A DNA stretch of 64,000 bases from Rhodobiaceae bacterium (GTDB lineage: Bacteria; Pseudomonadota; Alphaproteobacteria; Rhizobiales; Tepidamorphaceae): NCBI GenBank assembly GCA_020637985.1, contig JACKJK010000010.1, forward strand, positions 62,001 to 126,000, in the 5' to 3' direction. The position numbers and the translations under genes are program-made. Shown one piece after another: positions 16,936-25,774 of this stretch. The notes beneath the pieces were generated by a model that searched no databases, was not told the DNA's origin, and worked only from the letters and a program-made list of their open reading frames with translations. Position 1 is the stretch's first letter; each line of letters begins with the position of its first letter.

Positions 16936-17705
16936 AGAAACTCCCGGGAAAGAAGGTTTTCCAGCGGGCGGCGCGCGAAATTCGCGTGCTGCCCATCCTC
17001 GTTGTCGCCGCCGCTGCGCTGTTTCTCCTGAAGGGGCTGCAACTGGCGATCGATGCGCCGGGCGTGCTTTCCGGTGCGCGGCTGGCGTCTGCCCAGAGCG
17101 AGCAGGCGGCTCCCGGCGGCGATACGGCGGCGGGCGAAACCGCCAAGGGCGGGGAAGCCTCCGGCGCCGAGCCCTCGGGCGCGGCCGACAAGGGCGTCGA
17201 TGCGGCGGCGGCTGGCGTTGACGCCAACAACGAAACGGCCGGCGCGCGCTCCGCGCAAGAGGCGATCAATGCCCGGCTCGGCGATCGCCGCGAGGCACTC
17301 GACAAGTTCGAGGCCGACCTGAAGATGCGCGAAAACCTGCTCAAGGCCGCCGAATTGCGCATCGAGCAACGCCTGCAGGAGCTCAAGGCGCTCGAGGAGC
17401 GGCTGAACGCGACCATCAAGGCACGCGAGGAACAGGAGGAGCAACGCTTCAAGAACCTCGTGGAGATGTACCAGTCGATGAAGCCGAAGGACGCCGCGCG
17501 GGTGTTCGACCGGCTCGACACGCAGGTGCTCGTCGAGGTGGCCTCGGGCATGGATCCGCGCACCATGGCGGAGATCATGGCCGCGATGACGCCGGAAGGC
17601 GCGGAGCGCCTGACGATCGCGTTGATGAACCGGGCCGCGGAGGCGCCGAACGGCATGAAGGTGGAAGATCTTCCGCAGATCGAGGGAACGCGCCCGGCGA
17701 GTTGA
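16932..17705 (+). CDS. motE: MotE-like motor chaperone
   Basis: The 257-aa protein has an N-terminal membrane or signal segment (VLPILVVAAAALFLLKGLQL) and a low-complexity Ala/Gly/Glu linker. A long coiled coil spans about residues 110-175, and an MgtE N-domain-like end contains MKPKDAARVFDRLDTQVLVE and MAEIMAAMTPEGAERLTIAL. This architecture is that of MotE, the periplasmic chaperone of MotC described in Sinorhizobium. It overlaps DUF6468 by ATGA, so the two are translationally coupled. Confidence 0.85.
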   Translation: MKKLPGKKVFQRAAREIRVLPILVVAAAALFLLKGLQLAIDAPGVLSGARLASAQSEQAAPGGDTAAGETAKGGEASGAEPSGAADKGVDAAAAGVDANNETAGARSAQEAINARLGDRREALDKFEADLKMRENLLKAAELRIEQRLQELKALEERLNATIKAREEQEEQRFKNLVEMYQSMKPKDAARVFDRLDTQVLVEVASGMDPRTMAEIMAAMTPEGAERLTIALMNRAAEAPNGMKVEDLPQIEGTRPAS

Positions 17706-17743
17706 GCGGGCGCGGTCAAAATCGACGCCTCGCGCGGGGCAGC

Positions 17744-17758
17744 TTAAGCCGACATTTA
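17744..17758. promoter_or_regulatory. Near-consensus CtrA box upstream of the TPR gene
   Basis: TTAA, seven bases, TTTA has one mismatch to the CtrA consensus. It lies 85 bases before the TPR protein start, in the 137-base gap after motE. This suggests the gene has its own flagellar-class promoter. Confidence 0.35.
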
Positions 17759-17842
17759 CCCAAAGACGGCTAGGTTCGACGCTGGTTTTCCGCGGACTGC
17801 GTTCCGCGGCGGCCAACGTGTGAACCGAGTACCAGGACCCTC

Positions 17843-20800
17843 ATGGCCGTCGATGCCGTCCAGACGGGGCGTTTGCCGTCCTTTGCCGCTGCCTGCAGGA
17901 TGCTGCACGCGGCCGTGGCAGGGTGCGTCCTCGCGCTGGCCATGCTTGCGTGCGCGGCGCCGGCCTTGGCACAGGACGTGGCCCGCATCGAACCGATCGC
18001 GGAGAAGGGCTATGCGCGCCTGATCCTGACGTTCGCCAAGCCAACCAAGGTTAAGGTGCGCGCAACGCCGGGCGTGCTGGTGGTCGCTTTCCCCGAGGCG
18101 GTGAAGCTGGACGTCGGCAAGGTTCCCGTCGAGTTGCCGAACTACGTCGGCGCAGCGCGTACCGATCCGGATGGAAAAGGCGCACGCTTTGCGCTCGCCG
18201 CGGCCTACAACGTGAACACGATGGAGGCGGCGGAGAAGGTCGTCATCGATCTGCTGCCGACGAACTGGAAGGGCCTGCCGCCGGGGCTTCCGCAGGACAT
18301 CATCGACGAGCTGGCCGCGCGTGCGCAGGATACCGCACGCCAGCAGGCCGAGATCGACCGCGCGGCGCGCATCGCGGCTGCCCAGCCGGTCGATGTGCGC
18401 CTCGGGCGGCTGCCGACCTTCACCCGGCTGGTGTTCGAGTTCGGCAAGCCGACGGATGCGCGCATCGAGCGCAACGGGACCGCGGTGACCGTGGACTTCG
18501 AGCACTCGGCGAAGATCAACGACCAGGCGCTGACGGCCCTGCTGCCGGAATGGGTCAGCGAGATCGCCAGCGACTTTTCCGACGATGGCGGCCTGCGCTT
18601 CTCGATGCAGGTGGATCCGGCGGCCAACGTGCGCGGGTTCCCCGAGGGCGACACCTATGTGCTCGATGTGACAAACCCGGAGTGGGCTGGCGATTCGAGC
18701 CCGCTCTCGGGCGAAGCAACGGCGAAAGCGGAATCCGGCGGGCTCGACGTGGCGGGGCGCGCAAGCGATGACGTCGCCGCCGCGCCCGATGTGCCGCCGC
18801 CGGCGGGGGTCGAGACGCGGGCGCAGCCGCTTGCTGCAGGCGACATCGAGCCAAGGCCGGCGGAGCCTGCGAACACGGATGTCGAGAGTGCGCTGGCCGA
18901 GCAGGCGCGAAACGAACTGGCCGGCAGCGGGCCGCGTGCCGGATCGCCGGCCGCGCTACCGTCCGCCGTGCCGGCTGCCAAGCCCGAAATCGCCGTGCAG
19001 CCCGCCGCGCAGACGGGCGGTAGGGTCAATGCGTTCGACGCCGCGGCGCGGTTGACCCCGACGGTGCGGATGACCGGTTCGCTGGTCAATCTGACGTTTC
19101 CCTTTCCCCAGCCGACCGCCGGTGCCGTCTTCGCGCACGACGGACACGTGTGGATGCTGTTCGATACGGCCGTGCCGATCGATACGCGCATCCTGCGCAA
19201 CGACATCGAAGACCTTGTAACCGACGTTGCCTACTCGCGTTCGGGACGCGAACAGACCATCCGGCTCGACCTGCGCGATCCCGCGCTCGTGTCCACGTCG
19301 TTCGACCAGAATGCCTGGGTCGTGACGCTGGGCGACATGGTCCTGTCGCCGCCCAAGCCGCTGACCGTCGAGCGCAGCACCGACGGGCAGGGCGAGGGGG
19401 TCGTCGAGATCGCGCTCGCAACCGCCAATTCCGTGCGCCAGGTCGCCGATCCCGACCGTGGCATCGACCTTGCGGTCATCACCGCCTTCGGGCCGGCGCG
19501 CGCCATCTTCAAGCCGAGGGCCTTCGTCGATTTCCAGATCGAGCCCAGCATCCATGGCGTCGTCGTCGAGCCGCATGTCGACGATCTTGCGGTCACGGTG
19601 GACAAGGGCCGGATCCGGATCGCGCGTGAGCGCGGCCTTGTGCTGTCCGGCGAGGGCGCGGTTTCCTACGAGGCAGCCAGCGGCGCCATGGGAGACCAGA
19701 ACCGGCCCGGATATGTGGCCATCGAGAACAGCGCGCTGATCGGGGACGGGGGCGTCGGCGCGCTCATCGCGCGCACGCAGCAGGCGGTTGCGGCGTTGCC
19801 GGAGGAGGAGCGCACCGCCGGACGGGTGCGCCTTGCGCGGCTCTACCTGGCGACCGACATGGCCGCGGAAGGGCTCGGCATGCTGCGCTACGTGCGCGGC
19901 GAGGATCCCGGCGTCGAGCGCGATGCCAATTTCCGCGCGTTGCTGGGGGTCGGAAATGTGCTGATGGGTCGCAGCCGCGAGGCGCTGAAGGAGTTCGATA
20001 CCTTCCGCCTCGGCGACAGTCAGGACATCTCGTTGTGGCGTGGTCTGGCGCAGGTCCAGCTCGGCGACTGGAAGGCTGCCGAACAGGAGTTCCTACAGGG
20101 AGAGCCGGCGATCGGGGGCTACTCGGTGCGCCGGCAGTTGCAGTTCCGGCTGGGGGCTGCGCGTGCAGCGCTCGAAGTCGGCGACATGGAGATGGCTTCG
20201 CGCCAGGTCGGTGCGGGGGAGGCGCTTGTCGGCAACGTCGAGGCCGATCCCGAACTCCTGCTGTTGTGGGGCTGGCTGAACGAACGTTCAGGGCGCGACG
20301 AACAGGCGCTCGCGGCCTACCAGCGCGTTGCCGCTTCCGGCGACCGCAAGCTGGAATCGGAGGCGACGCTGAGGCTGGTGAGCCTGCAGAACGCCAGCGG
20401 GTCCATCGAGCACGATGCCGCGATCGACAAGCTGGAGACTCTGGCCATTGTCTGGCGCGGCGACACCATCGAACTCAACACGCTGCGCGAACTGGCCAAG
20501 CTGCATGTGCAGGAAGGCAATTTTCGCAGGGGCTTCGAACTGATGAAGGCGGCGGCCATTTCGAACGCCGATTCGCCGATCACGCGGGCGCTGGAGACGG
20601 AAATGGACGGGGTCTTCGCCGACCTGTTCATTGCCGGCAAGGCCGACGACATGCCTCCCATCGATGCGCTCGCGCTCTATTACGACTTCCGCGAACTGAC
20701 CCCCGTCGACCGGCGCGGCGACGAGTTGATCCGCGCGCTGGCCGACCGGCTGATCGAGGTCGACCTGCTCGACCAGGCTTCGCAGTTGCTCGAACACCAG

Positions 20801-21424
20801 GTCGACAACCGCTTGCACGGGGCTGCGCGCGCCCAGATCGCGGCGAAGCTGGCGCTGGTGCACCTGATGAACCGTAAGCCGGAGCGCGCGCTGGAAGTGC
20901 TCGCACGCACGCGCCAGGCGGTGCTGCCCGAAGACGTCATGAACCAGCGCGTGATCCTCGAGGCGCGCGCCCTGTCGGAAACCGGACGCGCCGACCTTGC
21001 GGTCGACCTGCTGTCGACGGTCGATGGCCACGATACGGCGCGTCTCAAGGCGGACGCATTGTGGCGGGCGGAGAAGTGGCAGGACGCCGGCGACGAACTG
21101 GAACGCCTGCTCGGCGATCAGTGGAACGGGCGCAATCCGCTCAGCGAGATCGCGCGTTACGACGTGATGCGCGCGGCGATCGCCTATTCGCTGGCCGGGG
21201 ACAATCTCGGGTTGGGCCGCATCCGGTCGAAGTTCGCGGCGGTGATGTCCGGAACGCCCGACGGCACCGCGTTCGAGGTCGTGACGGGTGGCCTTCCCGA
21301 GGCGGCAGGCAACTTCCGCGATGTCGTGCGCAAGATCGCGGGGACCGATACGCTCGATGCGTTCCTGGCCGACTACAAGGCGCGCTTCGAGGCGAAGCCG
21401 ACGGACCCAGCACCGAGCAGCTAG
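17843..21424 (+). CDS. Large exported TPR-repeat protein of the flagellar cluster
   Basis: The 1193-aa product has a Sec signal (about residues 15-46, cleavage near ALAQD). Two tandemly related beta domains follow at about 47-130 and 185-290. Both contain the pattern (Y/F)xRL(I/V)(L/F)xFxKPT followed by a hydrophobic strand. A Pro/Ala-rich linker leads to a third beta-rich region (about 400-600). The C-terminal half, about 645-1190, is all helical with TPR-like units (for example EEERTAGRVRLARLYLATDM). Its place after motE, and the flagellar genes on both sides, suggest a periplasmic scaffold linked to the motor. No catalytic motif is visible and I cannot name it. Confidence 0.75.
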   Translation: MAVDAVQTGRLPSFAAACRMLHAAVAGCVLALAMLACAAPALAQDVARIEPIAEKGYARLILTFAKPTKVKVRATPGVLVVAFPEAVKLDVGKVPVELPNYVGAARTDPDGKGARFALAAAYNVNTMEAAEKVVIDLLPTNWKGLPPGLPQDIIDELAARAQDTARQQAEIDRAARIAAAQPVDVRLGRLPTFTRLVFEFGKPTDARIERNGTAVTVDFEHSAKINDQALTALLPEWVSEIASDFSDDGGLRFSMQVDPAANVRGFPEGDTYVLDVTNPEWAGDSSPLSGEATAKAESGGLDVAGRASDDVAAAPDVPPPAGVETRAQPLAAGDIEPRPAEPANTDVESALAEQARNELAGSGPRAGSPAALPSAVPAAKPEIAVQPAAQTGGRVNAFDAAARLTPTVRMTGSLVNLTFPFPQPTAGAVFAHDGHVWMLFDTAVPIDTRILRNDIEDLVTDVAYSRSGREQTIRLDLRDPALVSTSFDQNAWVVTLGDMVLSPPKPLTVERSTDGQGEGVVEIALATANSVRQVADPDRGIDLAVITAFGPARAIFKPRAFVDFQIEPSIHGVVVEPHVDDLAVTVDKGRIRIARERGLVLSGEGAVSYEAASGAMGDQNRPGYVAIENSALIGDGGVGALIARTQQAVAALPEEERTAGRVRLARLYLATDMAAEGLGMLRYVRGEDPGVERDANFRALLGVGNVLMGRSREALKEFDTFRLGDSQDISLWRGLAQVQLGDWKAAEQEFLQGEPAIGGYSVRRQLQFRLGAARAALEVGDMEMASRQVGAGEALVGNVEADPELLLLWGWLNERSGRDEQALAAYQRVAASGDRKLESEATLRLVSLQNASGSIEHDAAIDKLETLAIVWRGDTIELNTLRELAKLHVQEGNFRRGFELMKAAAISNADSPITRALETEMDGVFADLFIAGKADDMPPIDALALYYDFRELTPVDRRGDELIRALADRLIEVDLLDQASQLLEHQVDNRLHGAARAQIAAKLALVHLMNRKPERALEVLARTRQAVLPEDVMNQRVILEARALSETGRADLAVDLLSTVDGHDTARLKADALWRAEKWQDAGDELERLLGDQWNGRNPLSEIARYDVMRAAIAYSLAGDNLGLGRIRSKFAAVMSGTPDGTAFEVVTGGLPEAAGNFRDVVRKIAGTDTLDAFLADYKARFEAKPTDPAPSS

Positions 21425-21452
21425 CGGTGCAGCGCGGAGCGCCGAGACCCGG

Positions 21453-22259
21453 TCAGCCCGTGAAGGAACGCACCAGCGAGCCGGCGACCAGGCTCCAGCC
21501 GTCCACCAGGACGAAGAAGATCAGCTTGAACGGCAGCGAGATGATGACCGGCGGCAGCATCATCATGCCCATCGACATCAGCACCGAGGCGACGACCAGG
21601 TCGATGACGATGAAGGGCACGAACAGCAGGAAGCCGATCTCGAAGGCGCGGCGCAGTTCCGAGATCATGAAGGCGGGAACCAGCACCTGAAGCTCCACCG
21701 CCTCGGGGGTCTCCGGCTGTTCCGCCCCCGACATGTCGATGAACAGGGCGAGGTCCTTCTCGCGGACGTGTGCCAGCATGAAGGAACGGAACGGAGCCGC
21801 GCCGCGGGTGAACGCCTCGTCCAGCTCGATCTGCTCGTTGACGAGCGGCTGGATGCCGTCGGTATAGGCCTGCTGGAAGACCGGCATCATGATGAACGCG
21901 GTGAGGAACAGCGCCAGCGAGACCATCACCGAGTTCGGCGGCGCGGTCTGCAGGCCGATCGCGGTGCGCAGCAGCGACAGCACGACGACGATGCGGGTGA
22001 AGGAGGTCACCATCACAAGGATCGACGGCGCGAGCGAGAGAACCGTGACCAGGGCGACCAGCTGGACGGCACGCTCGGTGAGGCCGGTGCCGGCGTTGAA
22101 GTCGAGCGTCACCTGCTGCGCGGCGGCGGGGCCGGCGATCGCCACCAGGCCCGCAAACAGGACCGCGACAGCCAACCAGCAGGCGACGGCACGCCAGCGT
22201 GCACGCGGGAACGCGATGCGCGGTGCGCCGCCGCAGCGCCAGCGCGGGCTTGCCGTCAT
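21453..22259 (-). CDS. fliP: Flagellar biosynthesis protein FliP
   Basis: FliP is a core membrane protein of the type III export gate, assembling with FliQ and FliR. The 268-aa protein has a cleavable-type N-terminus and the hallmarks ILVMVTSFTRIVVVLSLLRT, LALFLTAFIMMPVFQQAYTD, VPAFMISELRRAFEIGFLLF and MGMMMLPPVIISLPFKLIFF. The start is four bases after the fliO stop. It is separated from fliQ and fliR, which lie on the other strand in the flgB operon. It converges on the TPR gene with a 28-base gap. Confidence 0.97.
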   Translation of the reverse strand: MTASPRWRCGGAPRIAFPRARWRAVACWLAVAVLFAGLVAIAGPAAAQQVTLDFNAGTGLTERAVQLVALVTVLSLAPSILVMVTSFTRIVVVLSLLRTAIGLQTAPPNSVMVSLALFLTAFIMMPVFQQAYTDGIQPLVNEQIELDEAFTRGAAPFRSFMLAHVREKDLALFIDMSGAEQPETPEAVELQVLVPAFMISELRRAFEIGFLLFVPFIVIDLVVASVLMSMGMMMLPPVIISLPFKLIFFVLVDGWSLVAGSLVRSFTG

Positions 22260-22263
22260 GCGA

Positions 22264-23019
22264 TCAGTCCCCTGCGCTCAATTCCTTGATCAGCGCTTCT
22301 TCCAGGTTGTCCTCGGTCTTGCCGGTTCTGCCGCCCTTGGCGCTACGGCCGCCGGCAACTGTGCCCGCGGGCTTGCGCGGGGCTGCGGGCGCGGCACCGA
22401 TGTCGAGCGCCTCGGCGAGGGCTGCGGACGCCGCTTGCTCGGCATCGCCGTCGCTGACCGGTTTCGGCGTGCCCCGTGAGCGCTCCACCTCGCGCTGGAG
22501 CCGCGCGCCCATCTCTCCGAATGCCGCGCTCGGGCGCAGGCCCGGTGCGGCGGGCGGTGTGGCCTCGGGGATCACGGCGGTGTCCGTGCCGGCCGGGCGC
22601 AGGGCAGAGCGGTAGGGCATGTCGATGGCCGGCGCCTTTGGCTGCTCGGGCGGCTCGAGGATGTCGGGTGGGGCGGGGCGCGTCTGGATGGCGGCGATCG
22701 CGGCCGGCTTGACGCCGGCGGTGTCGCGCTCGACGACGAGGTCGGAGTTGCCGCCGATCAGCAGCAGGTGTTCGACGTCGTCGCGGCGCACCAGCACCAG
22801 GCGGCGCTTGTCGTCGAGATTGATCCACTCGCCGATGTGCAGGCGATTGCGGCGGTTGCTGCCGCCGCGCGCGCGTCCGCCTTCCTTGTCGCGGCTGCCG
22901 GAAAAGCCGCGGATCGCGGTTGCCGTCAGCGCGATGAGCACCATGACGACGACGAAGGCAATGATGAACCGGGCCGGCAGGCCCAACTCTATTCCCAGCA
23001 ATTGCTCGAAGTATTCCAT
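22264..23019 (-). CDS. fliO: FliO-like flagellar biosynthesis protein
   Basis: FliO assists FliP assembly in the export gate. The 251-aa product has one membrane segment near the start (ARFIIAFVVVMVLIALTATA). A small beta domain with DDKRRLVLVRRDDVEHLLLI and GGNSDLVVERD follows, which is the FliO signature. The Pro/Ala-rich tail ends in an acidic segment. The ATG at 23019 has GGAGGTG nine bases upstream; a longer frame to 23133 lacks this. It is co-transcribed with fliP. Confidence 0.85.
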   Translation of the reverse strand: MEYFEQLLGIELGLPARFIIAFVVVMVLIALTATAIRGFSGSRDKEGGRARGGSNRRNRLHIGEWINLDDKRRLVLVRRDDVEHLLLIGGNSDLVVERDTAGVKPAAIAAIQTRPAPPDILEPPEQPKAPAIDMPYRSALRPAGTDTAVIPEATPPAAPGLRPSAAFGEMGARLQREVERSRGTPKPVSDGDAEQAASAALAEALDIGAAPAAPRKPAGTVAGGRSAKGGRTGKTEDNLEEALIKELSAGD

Positions 23020-23157
23020 CGGCCACCTCCCCACACGGCCCGCTGCGAACCCTGCAGGCCGCTTACTGCATGCCGACCAGGACACGCCGGGCGCCGCATG
23101 GTTCCCGCCCCGGACGTATTCGCCGCGAATCACGCACGAGACCAGAGGTTAACGCGA

Positions 23158-23173
23158 CCCGGCAAGTTTTGCC
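23158..23173. promoter_or_regulatory. ftr-like dyad upstream of fliO
   Basis: CCCGGCAA, three bases, TTGCC, with a perfect GGCAA/TTGCC dyad, 138 bases before the fliO start in the 345-base divergent region between fliO and flgB. Confidence 0.5.
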
Positions 23174-23269
23174 GCCAGATGTGTTGATAACCGGGCCGCC
23201 CGATAGCCCTTGCGACGGCTATCGCCCTGATCTTCCTGCATGCACATGGTTAACAGATCGTGACCCGTC

Positions 23270-23284
23270 TTAACGAGCTGTTAA
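23270..23284. promoter_or_regulatory. CtrA box upstream of flgB
   Basis: TTAA, seven bases, TTAA is a perfect CtrA consensus 80 bases before the flgB start. It overlaps the approach to the downstream ftr-like site at 23291. Early flagellar genes under direct CtrA control is the known alphaproteobacterial arrangement. Confidence 0.6.
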
Positions 23285-23290
23285 CCAAAT

Positions 23291-23309
23291 GCCCGGCAAT
23301 CTTTGCCCG
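23291..23309. promoter_or_regulatory. ftr-like dyad upstream of flgB
   Basis: GCCCGGCAA, three bases, TTGCCCG, with a perfect GGCAA/TTGCC core. It starts seven bases after the CtrA box and 74 bases before the flgB ATG. No sigma-54 promoter lies downstream, so it may repress or modulate the CtrA promoter. Confidence 0.5.
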
Positions 23310-23364
23310 TATTCCAATGCGCCAGGAGCGGCGCAGGGCGTGTGGCCACGCGCGGGAGGCGGGC

Positions 23365-23781
23365 ATGGGCTTCTTCGATCTGCCGATACTGAACGCGCTG
23401 AGAACGCGGATGCAGTTTCATTCCCAGCGCCAGGTGGTGCTGGCGCAGAACGTCGCCAATGCCGAGACGCCGGGCTACGGAGCGCGTGACCTCAAGGCCC
23501 CGGATTTCGAAAGCCTGATGTCGCAGGCGAACGGCGCGGTGCGCGGCGGGCCGATGGCGCCGGTGCGCACCAGCGGGGCTCATCTGCCCGGACTGCCGCC
23601 GCACGCCGGCTTCGGCGAGGTCAACGCGCCGGACTTCGAGACCACGCCGGAAGGCAACAGCGTGGTGCTCGAAGACGAGATGATGAAGATCGCCCAGAAC
23701 CAGATCGACCACCAGATCGCGACGACGGTCTATGCGCGCGGGATATCGCTGATGAAGCGGGCCGTGGCGCGCAGCGCCTGA
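23365..23781 (+). CDS. flgB: Flagellar proximal rod protein FlgB
   Basis: FlgB (138 aa) is a proximal rod subunit. The motif LAQNVANAETPGYGARDLKA follows the first helix and is the rod-family signature. The C-terminal QNQIDHQIATTVYARGISLM helix is typical of FlgB. The ATG at 23365 (MGFFDLPILNALRTRM) has GGGAGG upstream; the longer frame to 23260 would include the ftr-like site. It heads flgB-flgC-fliE-fliQ-fliR-flhB. Confidence 0.95.
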   Translation: MGFFDLPILNALRTRMQFHSQRQVVLAQNVANAETPGYGARDLKAPDFESLMSQANGAVRGGPMAPVRTSGAHLPGLPPHAGFGEVNAPDFETTPEGNSVVLEDEMMKIAQNQIDHQIATTVYARGISLMKRAVARSA

Positions 23782-23810
23782 TCGATCGCCATACGGAAGG
23801 CTGAACACAG

Positions 23811-24221
23811 ATGGACATCCTGAAGAGCATCATGGTCGCGGCCAGCGGGCTGAAGGCGCAGTCGGGGCGCATGCGGGTCATCGCCGAGAACCTGGCGAAC
23901 GCCGATTCCACCGCGACCAGGCCCGGCGGTGATCCCTACCAGCGCAAGATCCCGGTGTTCCGCACCGCGCTTGACCGCGAACTGGGGCTGCGCACGGTGG
24001 AGATGTCGCGCATCACCCGCGACCGCAGCGATTTCGGCGTGCGGCTGGAGCCCGGACATCCCGCGGCCGACGAGAATGGCTACGTCAAGACGCCGAACGT
24101 CAACGCGCTCGTGGAGTCGATGGACATGCGCGAGGCGCAGCGCTCCTACGAGGCCAACCTCAACGTCATCTCCGCGACACGGCGGATGGTCATGCGCACG
24201 CTGGAGATCCTGCGTGCGTAA
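23811..24221 (+). CDS. flgC: Flagellar proximal rod protein FlgC
   Basis: FlgC (136 aa) starts MDILKSIMVAASGLKAQSGR and has MRVIAENLANADSTATRPGG, the rod N-terminal motif. YVKTPNVNALVESMDMREAQ and RSYEANLNVISATRRMVMRT form the C-terminal FlgC signature. Length and order are standard, and it starts 29 bases after flgB. Confidence 0.97.
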   Translation: MDILKSIMVAASGLKAQSGRMRVIAENLANADSTATRPGGDPYQRKIPVFRTALDRELGLRTVEMSRITRDRSDFGVRLEPGHPAADENGYVKTPNVNALVESMDMREAQRSYEANLNVISATRRMVMRTLEILRA

Positions 24222-24249
24222 GCACGCCTGACAGGGAGAAGAACACGTC

Positions 24250-24567
24250 ATGACACCCTTGGGAGCGGCAAAGGCCTACTCGGCCATGGCGCAGCAGGCG
24301 ATGCGCACGGGCGGCACCAGCGCGCTCGACGCCACGAAGGGCGCGAGCCCGCAGAGCTTCGCGCAGATGGTCGTCGACGCGGCCAACGACGTTACCGACA
24401 AGGCCAAGGCGGCCGACCAGGTCACGGCGGCGGCGGCAGCCGGGCGCGCCGACCTCGTCAATGTCGTGACCGCGGTCTCGGAGACCGAACTGGCGATGGA
24501 GACGCTGGTGGGCCTGCGCGACCGCGTCATCGGCGCCTATGAGCAGATCATGCGGATGCCGATCTGA
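24250..24567 (+). CDS. fliE: Hook-basal body protein FliE
   Basis: FliE (105 aa) links the MS-ring to the proximal rod. The C-terminal half is diagnostic: DLVNVVTAVSETELAMETLV followed by GLRDRVIGAYEQIMRMPI. SFAQMVVDAANDVTDKAKAA precedes it. It follows flgC by 28 bases. A palindromic repeat separates it from fliQ. Confidence 0.93.
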   Translation: MTPLGAAKAYSAMAQQAMRTGGTSALDATKGASPQSFAQMVVDAANDVTDKAKAADQVTAAAAAGRADLVNVVTAVSETELAMETLVGLRDRVIGAYEQIMRMPI

Positions 24568-24605
24568 GGCGGCAGGCAATTCCGGTGACGGGGGGACCCG
24601 CACCA

Positions 24606-24702
24606 TGGAGCATTTCCATTTTCCCTGAATCATGAAAATGCTCCAGCTTCTGTATTCACGCAATTCCGGACGGAAAACCGCACGCACTTTTCCTGGAATT
24701 GC
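24606..24702. repeat. Compound Rhizobiales-type palindromic repeat
   Basis: Two nested dyads lie inside the flagellar operon. TGGAGCATTT (24606) pairs with AAATGCTCCA (24636). GCAATTCC (24660) pairs with GGAATTGC (24695), with an inner GGAAAA/TTTTCC pair. Near-identical units are dispersed between genes in many Rhizobiales genomes, as I recall them. It is intergenic and transcribed, so it could form RNA stem-loops between fliE and fliQ. Confidence 0.7.
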
Positions 24703-24726
24703 TCTGGTGCGCGGCGGAGGGCAGCA

Positions 24727-24990
24727 ATGGACGGACCCGCAGTACTCGACCTGGCGCGCGACGCGATCTGGACGCTGATCCTTGTGGCGAGCCCGATGAT
24801 GCTCGTCGGTCTTGTCGTCGGCGTCATCATCGCGCTTGTGCAGGCGCTGACGCAAATCCAGGAAATGACGCTGGTCTTCGTGCCGAAGATCATCGCCATC
24901 TTCGTGTCGATGGTGATCGCGCTGCCGTTCATGGGCCAGACGCTGACCGGGTTCATGGACCGCATCGCCGACCGCATCATCGGTTTCTGA
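24727..24990 (+). CDS. fliQ: Flagellar export protein FliQ
   Basis: FliQ (87 aa) is a two-helix membrane component of the type III export gate. VLDLARDAIWTLILVASPMM and LVGLVVGVIIALVQALTQIQ form the first helix and turn with the conserved Q-x-x-T-Q-I-Q region. QEMTLVFVPKIIAIFVSMVI is the second helix. It is followed 10 bases later by fliR. Confidence 0.96.
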   Translation: MDGPAVLDLARDAIWTLILVASPMMLVGLVVGVIIALVQALTQIQEMTLVFVPKIIAIFVSMVIALPFMGQTLTGFMDRIADRIIGF

Positions 24991-25000
24991 CGGCCGTGCA

Positions 25001-25765
25001 ATGACGGTCACCGTCCTCCCCGAACTGGCGGCCGTCTTCCTGCTGATCTTCGCGCGCCTGGGCACGCTGGTGATGCTGATGCCTGGCGTCGGCGACAGGG
25101 CGGTGCCAATCAACGTGCGCCTCGTCTTCGCGCTGGTGCTGACGCTGCTGTTCTATCCGGTGGTGGCCGCGCAGATGCCGGCGCTGCCCAATTCGCTTTT
25201 CGGCATCGCCGTCCTGGGCGGCAGCGAGATGCTGGTCGGGCTGGTGATCGGCATGTCGGCACGGCTGATCCTGGCGAGCATGCAGATCGCCGGCACCACG
25301 ATCGCCTTCCAGATGGGGCTGGGCTTTGCCCTCAACGTCGATCCGACGCAGGGCCAGCAAGGCGCGATCATCGGCACCTTCCTGTCGATCCTGGCGCTGA
25401 CGCTGATCTTCGCCACGGATTTGCATCATCCCTTCGTGATGGCGCTTGTGCAGTCCTACACGCTGTTCCAGCCCGGCGAGATCCTGCCGTCGGGCGACCT
25501 GATGCAGGTGGCGATCACGCTGTTCACGCGGATGTTCGTTGTCGGGGTGCAGGTGTCGGCACCGTTCATCGTGTTCGGGCTGGTGTTCTACCTCGGCCTT
25601 GGCCTGCTGTCGCGGCTGATGCCGCAGATTCAGATCTTCTTCATCGCGATGCCGGCCAACATCATGCTCGGCTTCGTGCTGTTCGTCGCCGTGCTGGGGA
25701 TCGTGATGGCCTGGTACCTCGACCACGTGGCGCTTTCCATCAAGCCGTTCCTCGGCACGAATTAG
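25001..25765 (+). CDS. fliR: Flagellar export protein FliR
   Basis: FliR (254 aa) is a polytopic export-gate protein. The first segments LLIFARLGTLVMLMPGVGDR and VPINVRLVFALVLTLLFYPV are typical. MLVGLVIGMSARLILASMQI and GTTIAFQMGLGFALNVDPTQ follow. The end shows QIQIFFIAMPANIMLGFVLF. At least six membrane segments are visible. It starts 10 bases after fliQ and ends nine bases before flhB. Confidence 0.96.
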   Translation: MTVTVLPELAAVFLLIFARLGTLVMLMPGVGDRAVPINVRLVFALVLTLLFYPVVAAQMPALPNSLFGIAVLGGSEMLVGLVIGMSARLILASMQIAGTTIAFQMGLGFALNVDPTQGQQGAIIGTFLSILALTLIFATDLHHPFVMALVQSYTLFQPGEILPSGDLMQVAITLFTRMFVVGVQVSAPFIVFGLVFYLGLGLLSRLMPQIQIFFIAMPANIMLGFVLFVAVLGIVMAWYLDHVALSIKPFLGTN

Positions 25766-25774
25766 GGGCAGGGG

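Noticed and set aside
23221..23364. Sigma-54 promoter for flgB
   Set aside because: The GGCA and TTGC parts belong to the ftr-like dyad and have a spacing of 10, not 12.
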